A model generated the notes under the pieces. The model did no database searches and was not told the origin of the DNA. It saw nothing but the letters and a program-made list of their open reading frames with translations. Position numbers and translations under genes: made by a program. A DNA stretch of 64,000 bases from Porphyrobacter sp. ULC335 (GTDB lineage: Bacteria > Pseudomonadota > Alphaproteobacteria > Sphingomonadales > Sphingomonadaceae): positions 1,736,001 through 1,800,000 of the forward strand of contig NZ_CP078091.1 of NCBI RefSeq assembly GCF_025917005.1, in the 5' to 3' direction. Every line of letters begins with the position of its first letter. Position 1 is the first letter of the stretch. Below, in pieces: positions 58,049 to 64,000 of this stretch.

Positions 58049-58477
58049 TCAGGCTTTGGCCCGCGCCTGCGGAGCGGTGTTCGCGCCAAGCAACTCGCTG
58101 GCAACGGTAATGTAATTGCGACCCGCGGTCTGCGCAGCGTGGACCGCCGCGGTCACGTCCATCGCCTTGCGCGCGCCGGCGAGGCGGATCAGCATGGGCA
58201 GGTTGATGCCCGCAATCACCTCGACATGACCAGCATCCAGCAGCGATATCGCCAGATTGGACGGAGTGCCGCCGAACAGGTCGGTGAGGATGATGACGCC
58301 GTTGCCCGCATCGACCGAGGCAATCGCATCGGCAATATCGGCGCGGCGCTGCTCCATATCGTCATTCGGGCCAATACAGACCGTGACGATCCCGTCCTGC
58401 GGGCCGACCACGTGCTCCATGGCCTCGACAAACTGGTCCGCGAGGCGGCCATGGGTTACCAGGATCAAGCCGATCAT
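58049..58477 (-). CDS. PTS EIIA component, mannose family
   Basis: EIIA-Man-like domain protein of 142 residues. His9 in ILVTHGRLADQF is the phosphorylation site, and ILTDLFGGTPSNLA is the conserved family motif. Standalone EIIA-Man proteins next to hprK and ptsH in alphaproteobacteria are regulatory rather than transport proteins. Lies 10 bp upstream of ptsH. Confidence 0.95.
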   Translation of the reverse strand: MIGLILVTHGRLADQFVEAMEHVVGPQDGIVTVCIGPNDDMEQRRADIADAIASVDAGNGVIILTDLFGGTPSNLAISLLDAGHVEVIAGINLPMLIRLAGARKAMDVTAAVHAAQTAGRNYITVASELLGANTAPQARAKA

Positions 58478-58584
58478 GTGTGAATAGGGGTCCGTTAACT
58501 GCCCGCCGGAGGGCTGCCTTACGCGTTTCTACCTTGTCCGACAATGCACGCGTTTGCATCGATCGGTGACTTTCCGGACCGGGT

Positions 58585-59508
58585 CTAGCGACGTTCGCGT
58601 TCAATGGCGTCCGCCGCCCGCGAGCCCAGGTTGCGGTGCCGGACAGTGGGGGAAAATCCCGCCGCGCGCAAGGCCTCAGCCATCCGCTCGGCGGTGAAGA
58701 CCGAACGGTGTCTCCCGCCGGTACACCCGAATGCGACGTGGACGTAGGGTTTGCCCTGCGCCGCATAGCGCGGGAGGAGGAGGAGAAGCAGATCGCGAAT
58801 CCGTGCGAAGGCATCGGCAAAGGCAGGATCGCGCTCGATATGTTCGCCGACAGGCGCGTCCTGACCGGTCTGCTTGCGCAGTTCCGGCACCCAGTGCGGA
58901 TTGTCGAGAAAGCGCATGTCGAACACCAGATCGGCCAGCGGCGGCATCCCGCGCGCGAAGCCGAAGCTCGATAGCGTCAGGGTCAGCGCGGCTTCGCGGC
59001 TTTCCGGCGCGAAGAGCTCGCGTATGCGGCCCTGCAGGTCGTTGCTGGTCAGCGCCGTGGTGTCGATCATCACCTCGGCCCAGCGGCGCAAGGGTTCGAG
59101 CAACTCACGCTCGGCAGCGATTCCTTCCAGCACCGGACGCCCCGCGGCCATCGGGTGACGGCGGCGGGTCTCGTTGAAGCGGCGTTCCAGCTCACCCCCC
59201 GCGCAGTCGAGGAACAGGAAGGTCAGCGCGATATCGGGCCGCCCCGCGAGGTCCTTCATCAGCGCGATGATGTCACCCGGCACGAAACCGCGGGTGCGCG
59301 AATCGAAGCCGATCGCGAGCGGGCCGCGTGCTTCATCAGGCATGGTGACCAGCCGCTTGAGCATCCGCACCGGGAAATTGTCGATCGTCTCCCAACCGAT
59401 GTCTTCCAGCACAGCGAGCGCCGTGGATTTGCCCGCACCCGCCATGCCGGTGACAAGCAGCAGCTGGCGCTTGTCGGGATGCGGGGGAAGGGCGGCGGGC
59501 TCGCTCAT
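58585..59508 (-). CDS. rapZ: RNase adapter/nucleotide-binding protein RapZ
   Basis: RapZ-family P-loop protein of 307 residues. Walker A GMAGAGKS at 21-28, DIGWETIDNFPV, GFDSRTRGF, and the C-terminal domain signature FGCTGGRHRSVF. In E. coli it binds GlcN6P and directs RNase E to GlmZ; in alphaproteobacteria the sRNA partner is not established. The hprK stop overlaps its start by 4 bp. Confidence 0.95.
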   Translation of the reverse strand: MSEPAALPPHPDKRQLLLVTGMAGAGKSTALAVLEDIGWETIDNFPVRMLKRLVTMPDEARGPLAIGFDSRTRGFVPGDIIALMKDLAGRPDIALTFLFLDCAGGELERRFNETRRRHPMAAGRPVLEGIAAERELLEPLRRWAEVMIDTTALTSNDLQGRIRELFAPESREAALTLTLSSFGFARGMPPLADLVFDMRFLDNPHWVPELRKQTGQDAPVGEHIERDPAFADAFARIRDLLLLLLPRYAAQGKPYVHVAFGCTGGRHRSVFTAERMAEALRAAGFSPTVRHRNLGSRAADAIERERR

Positions 59509-59990
59509 GCCGGATTATCTGGCGCGTCGGCGCAGGAAAGGGAAGCCGGTTTGAACGCGAGGCCGTGAAGGCGCAGCGCCGCTTCAGCGCGAGCGGCAGG
59601 GGCGATTGCTCCCGGATCGAAGGCGAGCACCGGCACGGCCACCCCGGCAATGTGCCTGCGGGGAAGGGGCGTTTCAGGAAGGCGATCAGGCACGGGGCCG
59701 CCGAGGCAAAGGATCAGCGCGACCGGCGCGGGCGGAGCGACGGCCACGCGGACAAGCCCAACGCTGCGCACCTCGATCAAGCCGGCAATGTTGGGCGGCG
59801 GGCTGGCGATGAGGCACTCGCCCTCCCGCATCAGCGTCACCGCATCATCGCCAATCAGGCCTGCGCCGCGATCGATCAGCGCCAGCGCGAGGCTTGATTT
59901 GCCGCTGCCCGGTGGCCCTTCTATCAGCAGCGCGTGGCCTGCGATCACTACTGCGCTGGCCTGCATCACCACAGGGGCGGGCGAAGTCAC
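59505..59990 (-). CDS. hprK: HPr kinase/phosphorylase, short form
   Basis: Catalytic-domain-only HprK of 161 residues, as usual in alphaproteobacteria (the Gram-positive enzyme has an additional N-terminal domain). Walker A GPPGSGKS at 25-32 is followed by RGAGLIGDDAVTL, the phosphate-binding and acidic catalytic region. It phosphorylates HPr on the regulatory Ser. Start: GTG at 59990 overlapping the chvG stop (GTGA). Its own stop overlaps rapZ. Confidence 0.92.
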   Translation of the reverse strand: MTSPAPVVMQASAVVIAGHALLIEGPPGSGKSSLALALIDRGAGLIGDDAVTLMREGECLIASPPPNIAGLIEVRSVGLVRVAVAPPAPVALILCLGGPVPDRLPETPLPRRHIAGVAVPVLAFDPGAIAPAARAEAALRLHGLAFKPASLSCADAPDNPA

Positions 59991-61549
59991 GGCGCGGCCG
60001 GCAGCGTCAGGCGCAGGCACGCGCCCTCTTCACCATCCCGGCGCCCTTCGGCTGTCAGTGCGCCATCATGCGCCTCGGCAATCGCGCGGCCGATGGCGAG
60101 ACCAAGGCCGGAGTGGTTGCCGAAGCTCTCGCCCTCGGGTCGGTCGGAATGGAAACGGCGGAACACGTCCTCGCGCCGTTCGGGGGCGATGCCGGGGCCT
60201 TCGTCGCAAACCTCGGTGATGATGTGACGGCCGGCCTGGCGGATCGACACGCGCACCACACCCTCGGGCGGCGAGAAGGAGACCGCGTTGTCGATCAGGT
60301 TTTCGGCCACCCGTTCGAGCTGGGTGGGCACGCCCATGACGCGGTTCGTGCCCCCGCGCGCGGCATCGAGTTCGATCCGGCGCCCGCCGTTCATCCCGCG
60401 ATCCTCGCGACTGCGGATGATGTTTTCGAACAGGTCGGCAAGATCCACCCGTTCCAGCTTGGCGCGGCTGATTTCGGCATCGACGCGGCTGGCGGCGGCG
60501 ATTTCGGTGACGAGCCGATCAATCCGGCGCACGTCATGGGCGGCGATCTGGATCAGCTCGGCGCGAAGGGCCGGGTCTTCGACGCGGGGCAATGTGTCGA
60601 CCGCGCTGCGCAAGGACGCGAGCGGGTTCTTGATCTCGTGCGCAACATCCGCGGCGAAGCTGTCGACCGCGTCGATCCGCTGGCGCAGCGCGCCGGTCAT
60701 GTCCGAAACCGCGCGGGCGAGCAGGCCGATCTCGTCGCTGCGCTGCGGCAAGCGCGGCACTTCCACTTCGCGGTCGCGCCCCTGCCGCACCCGCACCGCC
60801 GCACGGGCCAGCAGCCGCAACGGCGTGACGATGGTGCGCGCAAGAAACAGCGAGAGCAGCGCGGACGCCGCCATCACCAGCAACATCGCCACAAACAGCG
60901 TTGTGCGCGCGGCGCGGACGCTTTCGGTGATGTCGACCGCGTTGCGCACGGTCAGCAGTGTCGCGCCCTGTAAGCCGACCGGTACGGCGGCGGTGATGAC
61001 CGGAGTGCCGTCGCTCCAATCGTAGAGCCGCACCTGCGAAAGCCCGAGTTCGCGCGCGCGCGCTAGTTCGGGCCAGGCATCGGCCTCCTGCGCTTCGGGC
61101 TCGTCATAATCCTGCACCGCTTCGGCGCTGACGATCGTGTCGACCGTGCGATCCAGCCAGCGCGAAAAGCGTTGCTGCCAGTCATCGTCATTGATGTCGT
61201 TGAAGCGGAATGAAGGTTCGGCCAGTGCGAAGCTATCGGCCGTCAGCCGCCCTTCGGCATCGAACATGCGCAGACGCATGCGCTGTTCCTTGCCGATCTG
61301 TACCAGCAGCGCTTCCTGCCGTTCGCGGCGGGCCCCGGCGAGCGCCTCGGCGGTGATCTGCGCCTCGATCCGGGCGAGCTTGAAGCGTTCGTTGATAAGC
61401 TGGGTGCGATAGCTGTCGAGGTAGAACAGCCCGCCGCCCATGATTAGCAGCGGCAGGATGTTGACCGCGAGAATGCGGCCCGTCAGCGCAAAGCGGCCGG
61501 TTGCGCTCAGCTTTTCGCCGCCCCCGCCGGCGCGCTTGTCGTCAGCCAT
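59987..61549 (-). CDS. chvG: ChvG-type sensor histidine kinase
   Basis: Membrane histidine kinase of 520 residues. First TM helix ([20 protein letters not shown]), periplasmic sensor of about 170 residues, second TM helix ([20 protein letters not shown]), HAMP, H-box [14 protein letters not shown] with His304, N-box [11 protein letters not shown], and G-boxes DEGPGIAPE and SGLGLAIGR. ChvG/ExoS senses acid or envelope stress in rhizobia. ATG at 61549 overlaps chvI by 8 bp. Confidence 0.94.
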   Translation of the reverse strand: MADDKRAGGGGEKLSATGRFALTGRILAVNILPLLIMGGGLFYLDSYRTQLINERFKLARIEAQITAEALAGARRERQEALLVQIGKEQRMRLRMFDAEGRLTADSFALAEPSFRFNDINDDDWQQRFSRWLDRTVDTIVSAEAVQDYDEPEAQEADAWPELARARELGLSQVRLYDWSDGTPVITAAVPVGLQGATLLTVRNAVDITESVRAARTTLFVAMLLVMAASALLSLFLARTIVTPLRLLARAAVRVRQGRDREVEVPRLPQRSDEIGLLARAVSDMTGALRQRIDAVDSFAADVAHEIKNPLASLRSAVDTLPRVEDPALRAELIQIAAHDVRRIDRLVTEIAAASRVDAEISRAKLERVDLADLFENIIRSREDRGMNGGRRIELDAARGGTNRVMGVPTQLERVAENLIDNAVSFSPPEGVVRVSIRQAGRHIITEVCDEGPGIAPERREDVFRRFHSDRPEGESFGNHSGLGLAIGRAIAEAHDGALTAEGRRDGEEGACLRLTLPAAP

Positions 61550-62312
61550 CGGTGAAGCTGTAACCCGCGCCATAGAGCGTATCGATGGCGTCGAAGCTGT
61601 TGTCGACGACCTTGAACTTGCGCCGCATCCGCTTGATGTGGCTGTCGACCGTGCGGTCGTCGACGAACACGTCGTCGGGGTAGGCCGCGTCCATCAACTG
61701 GTTGCGGCTCTTGATAACGCCGGGCCGGATGGCGAGCGCTTCAAGGATCAGGAATTCGGTCACGGTGAGGCTGACCGCCTGTCCGTCCCACGTCACCTGA
61801 TGGCGCGCGGGGTCCATGAACAAGCGCCCGCGGACGAGGCTGGCGGGCGCGGATTCGGTTGGCAATGCTGGGTTGCCAGCGACAAGCGGCTCGGCCCGGC
61901 GCAGGATCGCGCGGATGCGGGCAATCAGCAGACGCAGGCTGAACGGCTTGGCGATGTAATCATCCGCTCCCAGTTCCAGTCCCGCTTCCTCGTCCTGTTC
62001 GTCATCCTTGCTGGTGAGGAAGATCACCGGCAGCGGCGAGTGCGCGCGCAGACGGCGCAGCAGTTCCATCCCGTCCATCTTGGGCATCTTGATATCGAAC
62101 ACGGCAAGATCGGGCGGATTGTCGAGCAGCGCCTTCAGTGCGGTTTCACCATCGGAATAGAGGCGCGTGGCAAAGCCTTCGGCCTGCAGCGCAATCGAGA
62201 CCGTGGTGAGGATGTTGCGATCATCATCCACAAGCGCGATCTGGAGCTTGCGCGCATCTGCCCCTGCACTGTCGGGCAGAGCGGGGGCAGGCTCGGTAGT
62301 GCTGTCGGACAT
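61542..62312 (-). CDS. chvI: ChvI-type response regulator
   Basis: OmpR-family regulator of 256 residues with a receiver domain (LVDDDRNIL, phosphoacceptor Asp73 in [17 protein letters not shown]) and a C-terminal winged helix ([33 protein letters not shown]). Start: ATG at 62312 lies 9 nt after AGAGAGG; the ATG at 62321 is too close to that site. First gene of chvI-chvG-hprK-rapZ-EIIA-ptsH, divergent from pckA. Confidence 0.95.
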   Translation of the reverse strand: MSDSTTEPAPALPDSAGADARKLQIALVDDDRNILTTVSIALQAEGFATRLYSDGETALKALLDNPPDLAVFDIKMPKMDGMELLRRLRAHSPLPVIFLTSKDDEQDEEAGLELGADDYIAKPFSLRLLIARIRAILRRAEPLVAGNPALPTESAPASLVRGRLFMDPARHQVTWDGQAVSLTVTEFLILEALAIRPGVIKSRNQLMDAAYPDDVFVDDRTVDSHIKRMRRKFKVVDNSFDAIDTLYGAGYSFTDG

Positions 62313-62636
62313 GGGCTTCATCCTCTCTGCCGCCGCGCTTCCATGCTGCGTGGGTAGCGCCATAGGCTGCTAACCGCAATCGCCAGCGCAGCCTGGCAAA
62401 GCGGGGGTTGGCCGCCCAGCACATTTGCTATGTCGCAGCCGGTTTGACGCGGGCGGAGTCGCAAACTAAGGCGCGGCTCGAGGGATCGACTGAACGCACA
62501 GGCGCCAATCCGCCCAAGGTTGCATACGTATGCGCAGATGCTACGGAACGTAACGGAAGGCTCGCGGATTCGCCGGTATCGACTGGCCGAGCCCTTTGAC
62601 CGCTTTTGCCCTGCCGCATCGCCCAGGAGATGTAAG
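62313..62636. promoter_or_regulatory. Divergent chvI-pckA control region
   Basis: A 324-bp gene-free region. The clearest feature is the perfect 12-bp palindrome GCATACGTATGC at 62522-62533, about 105 bp before the pckA start, a candidate operator. The pckA ribosome-binding site AGGAG is at 62624-62628. A 63-codon ORF at 62408-62599 has no support. No -35/-10 pair is convincing. Confidence 0.4.
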
Positions 62637-64000
62637 TTGACCTCGCTCGCAACCCCGCTGGCCGCCCAAAATCTTGCCACCCGCGCCAAAATCCACGCCA
62701 ATCTCGGCACTGCTGCGCTGGTGGAGCACGCGCTCGCCAAGGGTGAGGGCAAGCTGACCAAGCACGGCGCACTGCTGGTCGAAACCGGCAAGTTCACCGG
62801 CCGCAGCGTGAAGGACAAATACATCGTCCGCGATGCCGAGACCGAGAACACGATCAACTGGGGCACGGTCAACCAGCCGATGAGCGAAGAACACTTCGCC
62901 AATCTCAAGGCTGATTTCCTCGCGCACCTCGAAGACCGCGAAGAACTTTACGTCGCCGATCTGTTTGGCGGCTCGCAGCCCGAATACCGCGTGAATGTGC
63001 GCGTCATCACCCAGATGGCTTGGCACAACCTGTTCATCCGCACCCTGCTGGTGCGCCCCACCGCGGACGAGCTTGCCAGCTTCGCCCCCGAATACACCAT
63101 CATCAACCTGCCCAGCTTCAAGGCAAACCCCGAACGCTACGGTTGCCGCAGCGACACGGTGATCGCGGTGAGCTTCACCGAGAAGCTTATCCTGATCGGC
63201 AACACCGAATATTCGGGCGAGATGAAGAAGGGCGTTTTCGGCCTGCTGAACTACCTTCTGCCCGCGCAGGGCGTCATGCCGATGCATTGCTCGGCCAATA
63301 TCGGCGCGGACGGCAAGAGCGCGATCTTCTTCGGCCTGTCGGGCACGGGCAAGACCACGCTGAGCGCCGACGCCAGCCGCACGCTGATCGGTGATGACGA
63401 GCATGGCTGGTCGGACACGGCGGTCTTCAATTTCGAAGGCGGCTGCTACGCCAAGATGATCAACCTCTCGGCCGAGGGCGAGCCGGAAATCTACGCCACC
63501 ACCAAGATGTTCGGCACGATCCTTGAAAACGTGGCGATGGACGAGGACACCCGCGAACTCGACTTCACGGATTCGAGCAAGACCGAGAACACCCGCGGCG
63601 CCTACCCCATCGAGTCGATCCCCAACACGAGCGAAAAGAACCTCGGCCCCGCGCCGTCGAATGTCATCATGCTGACCGCGGACGCGTTCGGCGTGCTGCC
63701 TCCGATTGCGCGGCTGACTGCGGATCAGGCGATGTATTACTTCCTCAGCGGCTACACCGCCAAGGTCGCCGGCACCGAAATCGGCGTGACCGAACCGGAG
63801 GCGACCTTCAGCACCTGCTTCGGCGCCGCCTTCATGCCGCGCCATCCCTCGGTTTACGGTAATCTCCTCAAGGAGCGCATCGCCAAGGGCGGTGTGGAGT
63901 GCTGGCTGGTCAACACCGGCTGGACCGGCGGCAAGTACGGGACCGGCAGCCGCATGCCGATCAAGGCGACCCGCGCGCTGCTCAACGCCGTGCTTGATGA
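62637..64000 (+). CDS. pckA: Phosphoenolpyruvate carboxykinase (ATP), 3' end outside window
   Basis: ATP-dependent PEPCK interconverting oxaloacetate and PEP; 454 codons are in the window and the last 70-80 are missing. Seen: [25 protein letters not shown], the PCK P-loop GLSGTGKTT (233-241), the metal-binding GDDEHGWSD, and [14 protein letters not shown]. Start: TTG at 62637 with an ideal AGGAG 8 nt upstream; no ATG fits. Divergent from chvI as in other alphaproteobacteria, where ChvI or related control of pckA has been reported. It is the gluconeogenic and C3/C4 node enzyme. Confidence 0.96.
   Translation, partial: MTSLATPLAAQNLATRAKIHANLGTAALVEHALAKGEGKLTKHGALLVETGKFTGRSVKDKYIVRDAETENTINWGTVNQPMSEEHFANLKADFLAHLEDREELYVADLFGGSQPEYRVNVRVITQMAWHNLFIRTLLVRPTADELASFAPEYTIINLPSFKANPERYGCRSDTVIAVSFTEKLILIGNTEYSGEMKKGVFGLLNYLLPAQGVMPMHCSANIGADGKSAIFFGLSGTGKTTLSADASRTLIGDDEHGWSDTAVFNFEGGCYAKMINLSAEGEPEIYATTKMFGTILENVAMDEDTRELDFTDSSKTENTRGAYPIESIPNTSEKNLGPAPSNVIMLTADAFGVLPPIARLTADQAMYYFLSGYTAKVAGTEIGVTEPEATFSTCFGAAFMPRHPSVYGNLLKERIAKGGVECWLVNTGWTGGKYGTGSRMPIKATRALLNAVLD

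Noticed and set aside
62408..62599. 63-codon ORF in the chvI-pckA spacer
   Set aside because: No Shine-Dalgarno, no family resemblance, and it overlaps the likely promoter and palindrome.
62541..63845. 434-codon open frame on the minus strand at the right edge
   Set aside because: It is opposite pckA, which is identified by its P-loop and metal-binding motifs from a TTG start at 62637.

Overview
The window is GC-rich chromosomal DNA from an alphaproteobacterium, most likely a member of the Sphingomonadales (Erythrobacteraceae: Erythrobacter/Porphyrobacter relatives). The reasons are the ChvI-ChvG-HprK-RapZ-EIIA-HPr operon divergent from pckA, the argH-LptM-like lipoprotein-lysA cluster, a cysteine operon with DUF2849 and DUF934, alphaproteobacterial-type LexA boxes (GTTC-N7-GTTC), and a propionyl-CoA synthase/malonyl-CoA reductase pair, which is known from Erythrobacter sp. 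NAP1 and Porphyrobacter. Coding density is very high, and many neighbours overlap by 4 bp (ATGA or GTGA). No phage, IS element, integrase or CRISPR array is visible.

Layout. 1-4641: end of a TonB-dependent receptor, then obgE, proB and an epimerase. 4652-9024 (minus): siroheme/sulfite-reduction operon cobA, DUF2849, a small secreted protein, cysI, DUF934, cysH. 9092-13256 (minus): MscS channel, metC, sseA and a proline-rich membrane protein. 13399-16175: queF and a PAS-GGDEF-EAL-PilZ protein. 16517-26721: pcs, mcr and accA. 26770-33193: tRNA-Thr, a phosphate-type porin, rarA, padR, a small membrane protein and a glycosyltransferase. 33353-40359: serC, serA, hisZ, ridA, an esterase and purA. 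40597-48353: an L,D-transpeptidase-like lipoprotein, a winged-helix protein behind a LexA box, a truncated CysG carrying a perfect parS site, lysA, an LptM-like lipoprotein, argH, tlpA, psd and an SDR. 48461-57663: tRNA-Val, GNAT, asparaginase, a BLUF photosensor, an MDR protein, truA, fmt, recR, a zinc ribbon, def, rmuC and an RNA methyltransferase. 57760-64000: PTS-Ntr-like/ChvGI operon and divergent pckA, which runs off the window.

The most notable system is pcs-mcr-accA. AccA belongs to the enzyme that makes malonyl-CoA; bifunctional MCR reduces malonyl-CoA to 3-hydroxypropionate; trifunctional PCS converts that to propionyl-CoA. Together they are the front half of the 3-hydroxypropionate bicycle, embedded in an otherwise heterotrophic gene set. 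No propionyl-CoA carboxylase or methylmalonyl-CoA mutase lies in the window, so the module may serve anaplerotic CO2 fixation or 3-hydroxypropionate assimilation, not autotrophy. pckA at the right edge and the ChvGI/PTS regulators belong to the same C3/C4 node.

Other points of interest: a perfect 16-bp parS next to 11-bp phased repeats inside the decayed SUMT domain of CysG, with a degenerate copy after queF; a palindromic repeat captured in frame inside cysI; two LexA boxes; a Pho-box-like site before the porin gene; a possible 16-codon leader translationally coupled to pcs through TTGA; and several families of palindromic intergenic repeats.
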